Shown one piece after another: positions 15,731-23,131 of a stretch of DNA of 37,496 nt; the stretch's first letter is position 1, and every line of letters starts with the position of its first letter. Position numbers and translations under genes: made by a program. This stretch comes from Bacillus sp. SG-1. GTDB lineage: Bacteria > Bacillota > Bacilli > Bacillales > Bacillaceae_B. The notes under the pieces are model-generated. The model saw only the letters and a list, made by a program, of their open reading frames with translations, was not told where the DNA came from and made no database searches. The stretch covers positions 1 through 37,496 of the forward strand of contig NZ_ABCF01000025.1 of NCBI RefSeq assembly GCF_000181495.1, read 5' to 3'.

Positions 15731-18700
15731 ATGAAACGTTGCTTTCACGTAGTCGCCATCCCCATTCGGATCGTCGTAAACAACTTTGGAGATTACAATC
15801 CGAATGGCATGATGTATGTATTAAAAGAAAATGAACATAAAGTTAAACGTCTGGTCAAGAAAAACCCTTTTTCCGTCGTTGATCTTGTTCAGCCGCTTAT
15901 TATCCGTGCCAACGAAGGGGATGAAGTTGAGGTCCTATTTGAAAACCAGCTTCCCTTCAATACTTCCATGCATTTTCAGGAAGCAGAATATGATGTTCTG
16001 ACATCAGATGGGGCTAATGTCGGCTTTAATCCCGATACGACGGTAGCCCCTGGATGCAAAATCCTTTACAGGTTAAGACTGCCAAAGGAAGGGGCCTATA
16101 TTTTTTCAGACCTCGGAAATCCATCCAGCAGTGAACAAGGCTCAAATTCAAACGGGCTGTTTGGTGCCCTGTTTGTGGAAAGAAGGTTTTCCTGGTGGAC
16201 GGACCCGGTGACTGGCGGGCCTCTCAATAGCGGTTTATATGCGGATGTCCATCATCCCATATTGCCATCTTTCCGTGAATATGCTTGGTTATTCTCAGAT
16301 GAAATGGAAATCAACGATCTCACAGGAAATAACCCTATAGATCCGGTGACCGGCGAGCCGACAGAATCCTTCCATGGTGTCAATTATCGTTACGAACCTC
16401 TGCATCGAAGGAAGCAGCTGATTGACGAAGGGGTTGTCTGTCCTGATTGTGACGGCGAGGAAGTCCACCATGATTCCTGGGTATTCGGCGATCCGGCAAC
16501 CCCTATATTTCGTGGATATGTCGGTGACCCGGCAAAAATACGCCTCATCCATGCAGGGGTGAAAGAGACGCATGTCTTTCACTATCATGTTCATCAATGG
16601 TTCAATGACCCGGATAATCTTGAATCGGAAATTTTTGATTCACAAGCTGCGAGCCCTCAGTCCCATTATGACATTGAACCGCTATACGGGTTAGGCAGCC
16701 TTCAAAGAGCAATCGGTGATGCCATCATTCATTGTCATCTATACCCTCACTTTGGTATAGGGATGTGGGGGATGAACAGAGTATTTGATACTTTGCAGGA
16801 CGGCAGTCAAAGTTATCCAAACGGTGTAAAAATCGATGCGCTGCAGCCACTCCCGGACCGCCCGGCTCCTCCACGCCCGACAAAAGAAAAACCGGGTTTT
16901 CCTAACTTTATACCTGGGAAACCAGGTTTCAAGGCCCCGCGTCCACCACTTGGAATTGTAGGCGGAAGGGGATTGACCGAGCTTGAAAAAAATGCAGCTG
17001 TCCCTAAAGCACGCCCAGGAGCAGTATTCGCTGATCCCTGTATAGAAAACGCAAATGTTATTGAGTATAATATTTCACTCATTGAACTTCCTCTTGTATA
17101 CAACAAACAAGGGTGGCATGACCCCAAGGGAAGAATATATATATTGGATGAGGATATTGATGATGTCTGTTCAGGAAGGAAAGAACCCGAGCCCCTTATC
17201 ATTCACCAGCCGGCCAACACTTGTATTAGGATTAATTATACTAACCGTCTGCCTCACATCCTCGATGGTGATGCTTTTCAACTCGTCACCCGCTCCTATG
17301 AAGCTGGCATGCATATTCATTTCGTGAAATTTGATGTGCTTGTAAATGACGGAGCTAATGTTGGATGGAACTATGATTCAAGCATTCTGCCAGGGGAAAC
17401 GATGAGGTATGAATATTATGCAGATGTGGAACTAAAAGCATGGTTCTTCCATGACCACTTATTTGCCGTGCAGCACCAGCAGCATGGTGTATTTGGCTCA
17501 GGTGTCGTCCATCCACGTTTCACAAAATTCATTGATTCAAATGGCGGAGGCGAGGTAGGAGCAGGTGCGCAGGTAACAGCAGTAAATCCATTAATACCGG
17601 ACTATCGCGACTTTTCCCTGATGGTGCAGGATTTCTCTTTACTATTTGACAAGAAAGGCAATCCGATCCAGCCGCCGGAGTTTCCAGGCTCTCAGGACGA
17701 TCCTGGCTTATTCGGTGTAAATTATAAAAATGAACCACTTCAATTCAGGTTAGGACCTGACTGTGACCCTGCCTATACGTTCAGTTCGTTTGTTCATGGA
17801 GACCCATGCACTCCAATCCTACGTGCATATGAGGGGGACCCGATTCGCATCAGGCTCCTGCAGGGTGCACAGGAAGAGTCCCACAGTTTCAATGTGCATG
17901 GATTAAGATGGTCGAAGGAACGCTCAGATCTCGATTCGATGTTTCGAGAACAGCAGCATATTGGAATATCAGAATCTTTCACATTCGAATCGTATATACC
18001 AAGGGCGGGAGATTATTTATGGGCATTCGAAACAGAAGAAGACCTATGGAATGGGTTATGGGGACTGATCCGTGCATATGATGAAGTGGTCCCGGACTTA
18101 ATCCCGCTGACTGACAGGCCTCGGCCACTTAAGCGGTCAAGGCTTCTGCCTTACCGAACCGGCAAGCCGCCAAGGAAAGGAGATTGTTTCAAGGATGACC
18201 TGATAATCCCACATAAGAGATGTGTCAAAGAGTTTGATATCGTCGCGTTTCAAGTACCGATCATTTATAACGAATTCGGCGATGTGGATCAAAACGGGAT
18301 TGTCTTTTCTCTTCGTGAGGACATGGATGATATTCTTTCAGGCCTTAAAAACCCCGAACCGCTTATTATCAGGGCCAATGTGGGGGACGAAGTCAGGGTA
18401 AAATTGACCAGCCTGCTGGAGTTTGATAAGTTTCCTTTCAAGGACGGCATATATCCTTATCCTACAGTTAAGGAACAAGCATTTTATCCGCCGTCTTTAA
18501 GAATTTCCCTGCACCCTCAGTTGATTCAATATGATGTCAAGACTTCGAGTGGAGAAACCGTCGGATATAACTATGATCAGACGGTCGGTCCTGGCGAATC
18601 CATTACGTATAAATGGTATGTCGATTTCCCTGTTGGAGCATGCGGCATGTGGGATATGGCCGATATCCGCAACCATAAATCACAGGGGGCCTTCGGTGCA

Positions 18701-19384
18701 TTCATTGCTGAACCAAGGGGCACCGAGTATCTCGACCCACATACACTGAAGCCTGTCAAAACAGGTGCGAGTGTCGTGCTGAGAAACAACCTGCTGCCGG
18801 ACAAAAGGGAATTTGTCATAATCATGCATGACGGGGTAAGGCTTCATGACAAGGACGGTATCCTCATCACCGATCCGATTGATGGAATCCTCCTCGGTCC
18901 GGATAATCCGTTTGAAGGAGATTTGGTCGATACCTATGATAACGGGTCCAGAGGCTTTAACTATCGTTCCGAGAGATTGATCAACCGTTACCGAAAACAT
19001 CCTGTACTTCATGATTTGTTCAGTTCGAAGCTATTCGGTGATCCGTCAACACCACTATTTGAAAGCTATGCAGGGGATCCGGTCACCCTCAGGTTAATTG
19101 CTCCTGCAGAAAGAAGAAGATCGCATACCTTCCATCTCCACGGACATTACTGGAGAAAAGATATCTCGGACATTAACTCTGTGACAGCTTCGTTTGAAGG
19201 GTTTAATCTTGCGGGAAGCAAACAGGATTTTGAATTGTTTGGAGGTGCTGGAGGTTTCAACCAATTCCCCGGCGACTATATGTATAGATCCGGAAATATA
19301 CAGTGGGATATAGAACAGGGGATGTGGGGAATCATGCGCGTGCACGGGAAGCGCCAGCCGCATCTTCCGCCTTTGGAAAAATAA
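15731..19384 (+). CDS. mnxG: MnxG, giant multicopper manganese(II) oxidase
   Basis: The 1217-residue protein matches the length and start (MKRCFHVVAIPIRIVVNNFG) of MnxG of Bacillus sp. SG-1, which oxidises Mn(II) through Mn(III) to MnO2 on the exosporium. Copper-binding motifs are visible in order: MHF at His81; HVFHYHVHQW, His281-His288; HCHLYPHFGIGM, His334-Cys335-His336-His340-Met345, the classic type 1/trinuclear signature; HIH at 528-530; HDH and HQQH at 574-585; HSFNVH at 718-723; HTFHLHGH at 1132-1139. The copies of cupredoxin-like units (repeated DG-x-VG-x-NYD pattern) fit the reported six domains. The canonical HCH motif lies early rather than at the C-terminus, as known for MnxG. 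GAAAGGAGA precedes the ATG. No signal peptide, as for mother-cell-made spore proteins. Confidence 0.97.
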   Translation: MKRCFHVVAIPIRIVVNNFGDYNPNGMMYVLKENEHKVKRLVKKNPFSVVDLVQPLIIRANEGDEVEVLFENQLPFNTSMHFQEAEYDVLTSDGANVGFNPDTTVAPGCKILYRLRLPKEGAYIFSDLGNPSSSEQGSNSNGLFGALFVERRFSWWTDPVTGGPLNSGLYADVHHPILPSFREYAWLFSDEMEINDLTGNNPIDPVTGEPTESFHGVNYRYEPLHRRKQLIDEGVVCPDCDGEEVHHDSWVFGDPATPIFRGYVGDPAKIRLIHAGVKETHVFHYHVHQWFNDPDNLESEIFDSQAASPQSHYDIEPLYGLGSLQRAIGDAIIHCHLYPHFGIGMWGMNRVFDTLQDGSQSYPNGVKIDALQPLPDRPAPPRPTKEKPGFPNFIPGKPGFKAPRPPLGIVGGRGLTELEKNAAVPKARPGAVFADPCIENANVIEYNISLIELPLVYNKQGWHDPKGRIYILDEDIDDVCSGRKEPEPLIIHQPANTCIRINYTNRLPHILDGDAFQLVTRSYEAGMHIHFVKFDVLVNDGANVGWNYDSSILPGETMRYEYYADVELKAWFFHDHLFAVQHQQHGVFGSGVVHPRFTKFIDSNGGGEVGAGAQVTAVNPLIPDYRDFSLMVQDFSLLFDKKGNPIQPPEFPGSQDDPGLFGVNYKNEPLQFRLGPDCDPAYTFSSFVHGDPCTPILRAYEGDPIRIRLLQGAQEESHSFNVHGLRWSKERSDLDSMFREQQHIGISESFTFESYIPRAGDYLWAFETEEDLWNGLWGLIRAYDEVVPDLIPLTDRPRPLKRSRLLPYRTGKPPRKGDCFKDDLIIPHKRCVKEFDIVAFQVPIIYNEFGDVDQNGIVFSLREDMDDILSGLKNPEPLIIRANVGDEVRVKLTSLLEFDKFPFKDGIYPYPTVKEQAFYPPSLRISLHPQLIQYDVKTSSGETVGYNYDQTVGPGESITYKWYVDFPVGACGMWDMADIRNHKSQGAFGAFIAEPRGTEYLDPHTLKPVKTGASVVLRNNLLPDKREFVIIMHDGVRLHDKDGILITDPIDGILLGPDNPFEGDLVDTYDNGSRGFNYRSERLINRYRKHPVLHDLFSSKLFGDPSTPLFESYAGDPVTLRLIAPAERRRSHTFHLHGHYWRKDISDINSVTASFEGFNLAGSKQDFELFGGAGGFNQFPGDYMYRSGNIQWDIEQGMWGIMRVHGKRQPHLPPLEK

Positions 19385-19399
19385 AAAGGTGGTGGCACA

Positions 19400-20221
19400 A
19401 TGGGAGCCAATGAGGAACAAGACGGAAAGCAAAATGAGCTGGAGAAGAAAAAATCCGAATTTAAATTTTGCACAGAAGGGCACTGCTGCCAGGACCGATT
19501 GAAACAGCCCGAGATTCCCTCGGACAATTCTTGTATGCCCGAGGAAGAATTAGAGGCAGTGGAGGAAGACATTGACAGAGCAAACCAGCTTCTCCTTCAA
19601 TTAGGCCTTGAAGATCCAGAGCGCAACAGGGTCATAAAAGAAGCCTTCAGGGGGATTGAAGGCTTAATTGTCACAATTGAATTGGAGGTCGGTGAAGAAG
19701 AAGAAGAAGGGGGAGAAGAAGGAGAAGCAGAGGGCGATGCAAAAAATGAAGTAGCAGTAGCAAAGGTTGAAAGAGAAGTAACAGGCAAGGTATTCCTGGC
19801 GGGAAATGATTTTGTAGCTCTTCTTCAAGATGAAACAGAGATCTTGATTCCCAATGAAATGGTTTCACTAATCAAAGCAGAAGGGAGGTATGCTGAACCT
19901 GTTTCTGAGCCTCAGTTAAGTGAGATTGATCCTTGCTTCCGAAGAGAATTGACCTTTCATTTCGGAAGGACCGTATCCTCCTCACCCGAGCTGATACAGA
20001 TATTCTTTGGCATGAAGCTGGCTATTTACCTGCTTTTAATACAGGATAAAGAAATACAGGTTGTGCTGGAGGAAGAAACTCTGGAAGGTGTTCTCTGGAA
20101 GGTCTCAGAAGACAGTCTGACATTGAAGAATGGCCAAGAAGAGAAAGATATCAACTTAGCACATGTGTTATATATAAAATTTGACCGCGAGTCAGAAAAA
20201 GAATATGAAAAAGAAAAATAA
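19400..20221 (+). CDS. eighth gene of the mnx cluster, acidic protein with repeated beta segments
   Basis: It starts 16 bases after mnxG behind AAAAAGGTGG, so it belongs to the operon. The 273-residue protein has a Cys/Lys-rich N-terminus (FCTEGHCCQDR), a helical acidic region, and an acid-run of mostly Glu at residues 94-112. Two segments resemble MnxD's repeats: EVTGKVFLAGNDFVALLQDE and EETLEGVLWKVSEDSLTLKN. I do not recognise a family. The acidic run could bind cations such as Mn(II), but that is only a chemical suggestion. It may be the counterpart of a gene after mnxG that earlier cluster descriptions stopped short of. Confidence 0.85.
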   Translation: MGANEEQDGKQNELEKKKSEFKFCTEGHCCQDRLKQPEIPSDNSCMPEEELEAVEEDIDRANQLLLQLGLEDPERNRVIKEAFRGIEGLIVTIELEVGEEEEEGGEEGEAEGDAKNEVAVAKVEREVTGKVFLAGNDFVALLQDETEILIPNEMVSLIKAEGRYAEPVSEPQLSEIDPCFRRELTFHFGRTVSSSPELIQIFFGMKLAIYLLLIQDKEIQVVLEEETLEGVLWKVSEDSLTLKNGQEEKDINLAHVLYIKFDRESEKEYEKEK

Positions 20222-20230
20222 ATAAGAGGG

Positions 20231-20263
20231 AAGAGGATGAATTCTCATGATTTGTCCTCTTTG
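20231..20263 (+). terminator. terminator at the end of the mnx operon
   Basis: AAGAGGA (20231-20237) pairs with TCCTCTT (20255-20261), loop of 17 bases, then TGTT. Weak T-tract but ideally placed 10 bases after the last mnx-cluster stop codon. Confidence 0.5.
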
Positions 20264-20439
20264 TTCATGTCTGACTTCTGAGGTAATTGCCGGGTTGCTG
20301 TTCTAGGAAAATCCAAACTACCGGTTATTTACCTGGGTTGGAGCGGGAATCGATGAACAGCGTGAGTATCTTACACTTCCCCACCAGCTTATTAAAGTTA
20401 AAACCGGCAGCAAGACATTGGCATATCCAAAAACAAACG

Positions 20440-20467
20440 AAAAAGCCCCGATAAATCAGGGCTTTTT
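20440..20467 (-). terminator. terminator of the His-rich gene (possibly bidirectional)
   Basis: AAAAAGCCC pairs with GGGCTTTTT around a 10-base loop, so T-runs occur on both strands. It lies 14 bases past the stop of the His-rich gene. Confidence 0.85.
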
Positions 20468-20480
20468 ATGAAAAGGCTTA

Positions 20481-21179
20481 TTAGCAGCATTTGTCTTCAT
20501 GGTGAATTTTCACATATTTAATTTTTTCAACTAGTATGATCCAAGAGCTGCAATGCCTCTTGTGGTCACTGGATTCATCAGCAAGTGCCGCATCATCTGC
20601 TTGCTCGTAATCCGGGGTATCCGGTTCTTCTTGTTGATGAGGATCTGGCGCTGGATCCACTATATCGTCGAACTTTTTAACTTCTACAAAGTTTGTTCCT
20701 ACATAACAAATCTGAACTTCCATCTTTCTGCCGTCTTCAAGTTCAAATTCAACCAGGCACCCAATGAACTGGCGCAGTTTAAAGTTCATATTGTTCTGCA
20801 AACCGCCTAGTCTGAGCCTGAAGTCATCATCACAAAGCAATCTGCGGCATTTATTATGATGGTGGTGACAGCCGTGGTGATGACGATGGTGGTGACCGCA
20901 TTCGCAGTGATGATGCTTGTGACGGCATTCGCAGTGATGGCGGTCGCAGTCACAGCGGCGATGATGCCCGCAATCATTATGGTGATGACAGCAGTCACAG
21001 TGATGGTCATGAAATGGTTTCTCATAACCATGATGACATGGCTGGTCATAATGCTTATCGCAGTCACAATCCTTTTCATTAGGGTGGTGGTGAGGACAAT
21101 GTTGGTGATGATGATCTGGACAGTCACATTCTTTTTTCTTACGATGGTCTCTGTCTTTTTTTTCTTCCTTATATTTCAT
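20481..21179 (-). CDS. His/Cys-rich metal-binding protein with a beta-barrel-like C-terminal segment (probable spore coat)
   Basis: The 232-residue protein has an extraordinary first half: residues about 12-113 contain roughly 35 His and 18 Cys in patterns such as HHCDCC and HHHRHHHGCHHHH. The second half is ordinary: MNFKLRQFIGCLVEFELEDG followed by MEVQICYVGTNFVEVK resembles the strand pattern of MnxD and the eighth mnx gene. The end is acidic then Cys-Cys. AAGGAGGAAGTGG precedes the ATG. A perfect CATAnnnTA box lies about 80 bases upstream. Expected roles: binding Cu, Zn, Ni or Mn, or metal supply to MnxG; it is inferred from composition and from being adjacent to the mnx operon. Confidence 0.88.
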   Translation of the reverse strand: MKYKEEKKDRDHRKKKECDCPDHHHQHCPHHHPNEKDCDCDKHYDQPCHHGYEKPFHDHHCDCCHHHNDCGHHRRCDCDRHHCECRHKHHHCECGHHHRHHHGCHHHHNKCRRLLCDDDFRLRLGGLQNNMNFKLRQFIGCLVEFELEDGRKMEVQICYVGTNFVEVKKFDDIVDPAPDPHQQEEPDTPDYEQADDAALADESSDHKRHCSSWIILVEKIKYVKIHHEDKCC

Positions 21180-21258
21180 TCCACTTCCTCCTTTTCGTTA
21201 GTTGGTTTTTAATTTCTCTAAATGAGTGATTGAAGAAAAAGCTAACAAGCACATGTTA

Positions 21259-21267
21259 TATCCTATG
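21259..21267 (-). promoter_or_regulatory. possible sigma-K -10 box of the His-rich gene
   Basis: On the minus strand CATAGGATA fits the sigma-K -10 consensus CATAnnnTA exactly. It lies 80 bases before the His-rich gene start. No convincing AC-type -35 element is seen 16-17 bases further upstream, so support is partial. Confidence 0.4.
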
Positions 21268-21300
21268 ATTTTTTTCCTATTTTGAATGGGACAACGGCCT

Positions 21301-21453
21301 TCATTTCTGGCAATTTTTTCTACAGCAGCATATATCATTCCAATTATAAGGAAAACAGGTTCTTAGGCAGCAAATATGAACGCATCTTATACAGCACGAG
21401 GAACAGCAGCAATCTTTATGCTTTCTTTCTCTCCGGCTGTTTTTCTTTTCCAT
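21301..21453 (-). CDS. 50-residue Cys-rich small protein (13 Cys)
   Basis: A short gene: ATG at 21453 (minus), stop TGA at 21303-21301, 50 residues. Behind the basic N-terminus KKNSRRERKHK come thirteen Cys in the groups CCC, CC, C, CC, C, CCC and C. AAGGAAGGAG lies at the right spacing, and the codon usage resembles neighbours. It is upstream of the His-rich gene on the same strand with 121 bases between. No family is recognised; Cys content suggests disulfide cross-linking in the spore coat or binding of soft metals such as Cu(I) and Zn. It is below the usual ORF length cut-off and could be missed by annotation pipelines. Confidence 0.8.
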   Translation of the reverse strand: MEKKNSRRERKHKDCCCSSCCIRCVHICCLRTCFPYNWNDICCCRKNCQK

Positions 21454-21545
21454 GATTTTCACTCCTTCCTTTTTTTTACTATTATATTCATCTTGGAGAG
21501 AAACGCTTGGCCCAATGTCTCTTGTTCCAACAAATCTTTACCCCT

Positions 21546-21584
21546 TTAAAGCGCTAAGAGGGACAGTCCCTCTTAGCGCTTTAA
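21546..21584. repeat. 39-bp perfect palindrome, copy 1
   Basis: Arms TTAAAGCGCTAAGAGGGAC and its exact complement flank a single central A (21565). The core AGAGGGACAGTCCCTCT is shared with 24195-24237, and the outer arm has GCGC here versus GCAC there. Similar stem-loops are common dispersed elements in Bacillaceae. Confidence 0.9.
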
Positions 21585-21667
21585 TACAGTAAAGGTCTGT
21601 TAACACCGAAGGGATTTTATGGTATAGGGGAGGGAAGAGGCATCGGCAGAAGGTTGGTCTAACAATT

Positions 21668-21698
21668 AATGCCCAGCGGATATAACCCGCTGGGCATT
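21668..21698 (-). terminator. hairpin after the RsbT-like gene
   Basis: AATGCCCAGCGG (21668-21679) pairs perfectly with CCGCTGGGCATT (21687-21698), 7-base loop. On the minus strand it comes 10 bases after the stop codon of the RsbT-like C-terminal piece. T-tract is weak. Confidence 0.65.
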
Positions 21699-21708
21699 GA
21701 TTGATATT

Positions 21709-22247
21709 CTATAATAATTCCCACTTTACAACAGTGATTTTTGTGCCGCTTTTGGGGGAGGTTTCTAAAGAAAAATCATCCATCAGCGTTTTCAAGACAG
21801 GTATCCCAGCCCCAAGGCTGCCTGAAGTAGAGTAGCCCTTATTCATTGCCTTAAAAGGGCGAGATTGAGCTTGAAATATTGAGAGAACGGGTAAAAAAAG
21901 GCGTCAAGATCAGCGCTAGTGATAAGGGTCCCGGAATAGAGGATATCAGCAAGATAGTATGTTTAATTATCTATTAACGGCTTAATTTTTAATGAGAATG
22001 CAATAAACTCACTCAATGTAAATACACAATTAAAGATTGGTAATTAAAAAACACTAAAATTTCATCTCGATTCAACTCACAATCCGGCATTGCGATAGAT
22101 ATTCCTGGAGAGTTCCGATACAGCCGTCAGGACTTTTGCACGGTTAATAGAACTTAATTTCAAACCTTCTGAAATCTCTCTGGCCTTTTTTCGGGCTATA
22201 ATTATATCATTCTCTGAATCTATATTAATGATTACTTCTTTAATCAT
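21709..22247 (-). pseudogene. RsbT-like anti-sigma regulatory kinase split by an internal inversion
   Basis: Three pieces of one RsbT-type protein occur here. Minus strand 22247-22083: 55 residues from ATG (GGGAG ahead) with LTAVSELSRNIYRNAG, the RsbT N-terminal helix. Plus strand 21855-21953: KGEIELEIL through GVKISASDKGPGIEDISK, the GHKL nucleotide-binding box, in reverse orientation. Minus strand 21849-21709: AMNKGYSTSGSLGAGIPVLK through TVVKWELL and a stop. Joined, these give 134 residues, against 133 in B. subtilis RsbT, with no residues lost. The middle piece is flipped, and about 120 bases of AT-rich DNA lie beside it at 21960-22080. RsbT is a serine kinase switch of general-stress sigma-B regulation. 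Confidence 0.85.
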
Positions 22248-22500
22248 CTATAACTCCCTATTATACTATCAACAAAGAACGATAAGATCTTCTCCAAAAG
22301 GAAACTTCCTCCCATTACATTAGAAGGGTTCAGTAGAAAAGTTTATGAAATGCACCCTTTAAAGCAATTGATCTCCCATGGGGCCGATAAGTAACAGAAG
22401 TGGCGGGAGTTCGGCTTTTAGTTTTCTCAAACATTAGGACTGCCGAATCAAGAGAGGTTTTTAACATGACACAAGTGTTAGAACAGGCATTGTTCTTAAA
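22248..22500. other. intergenic stretch with no supported gene
   Basis: Contains only a 15-codon reading frame at 22466-22513 (MTQVLEQALFLKALS) behind AGAGAGG, whose end runs into the dispersed repeat that starts near 22498, and TTCGGC/GCCGAA (22410-22447 region) which could form a long-loop hairpin. Confidence 0.4.
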
Positions 22501-22670
22501 GGCTCTTTCTTGAACTTTGCTGTTGTTTACTATGATTACAATATAATATCGTCATGTTTACAAGTAATCCCATGTTAAAACGAAAAGAGAAAAACTTTGT
22601 ACTCAGGGGCCAAATCCGGCAGATGGGATTTCTCCGAAAGCAATAATCAAAACTAAATAATCCTTTAAAA
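22499..22670. repeat. dispersed repeat element, copy 1
   Basis: It shares with 26281-26465 the opening GGCTCTTTcT...ACTTTG, an internal AAATCCGG...GGGATTT hairpin near 22612-22632, and the closing GAAAGCAATAATC. The internal part differs. The element appears decayed in this copy. Similar elements recur in many Bacillus intergenic regions. Confidence 0.6.
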
Positions 22671-22865
22671 GGACTGCAGCGGCTACACAGGGAAATTCAC
22701 TGTTGTAAGGATGAAGATTAAAAAGTGAAATCCTGAAGGATATTGAGCATCTTTCTTCAGTCATTACTGAGGATGAAAGGAAACCAATAACGTGATTGGG
22801 AAAGGAAGGGGAGACAACGGAAAACAATGGCGATTCCTGCACGTAAGACAGGAATACGCCGATTC
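22671..22865. other. intergenic stretch with no supported gene
   Basis: A short open segment KSEILKDIEHLSSVITEDERKPIT ends at a stop near 22794 but has no start or family match. ATTCCTG/CAGGAAT (22833-22855) is a small hairpin, probably ending the small gene on the minus strand. Confidence 0.35.
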
Positions 22866-23000
22866 TTATTTCAGCTTATTTTTTATATCCTGCTGTGTAA
22901 TTTCGCTTCGAATCGCAGCATCCTTCGCAAACTCTTCATTAAAGGCTTTATTTCTAGGATATTTGTTTTTTCGTTCACGGTTATCATTTTTATTAGTCAA
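22866..23000 (-). CDS. small charged protein, 44 residues, unrecognised
   Basis: TTG start at 23000 (minus) behind GGAAGGTG, stop TAA at 22868-22866. The product MTNKNDNRERKNKYPRNKAF with a Glu/Lys-rich remainder is highly charged, without Cys or hydrophobic segments. Its size and composition recall small Bacillus spore or sporulation proteins such as YfhD-type or SASP-like ones, but I do not recognise a specific family. A hairpin at 22833-22855 could terminate it. Confidence 0.6.
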   Translation of the reverse strand: MTNKNDNRERKNKYPRNKAFNEEFAKDAAIRSEITQQDIKNKLK

Positions 23001-23131
23001 TGTCTTCACCTTCCTTTCTCCCGTTATCCTTTTCTTATCGAGGACTTTTTATGTACAAGGTATCACACTGTCGAAGATTGTCCCTCTTTAGGTTATGATG
23101 TAAAATAGCTATCAGAAGTGGAGGAGGAACA

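Noticed and set aside
16295-19012. Many long frames antisense to or out of frame with mnxG
   Set aside because: They overlap the recognised MnxG frame with no ribosome sites or family features.
20807-21212. Long frames opposite and beside the His-rich gene (rich in Met/Val/Thr)
   Set aside because: Their composition is the mirror of His/Cys codons on the other strand; no ribosome site.
22603-22842. 79-codon minus-strand frame
   Set aside because: It crosses the dispersed repeat and shows no family features.
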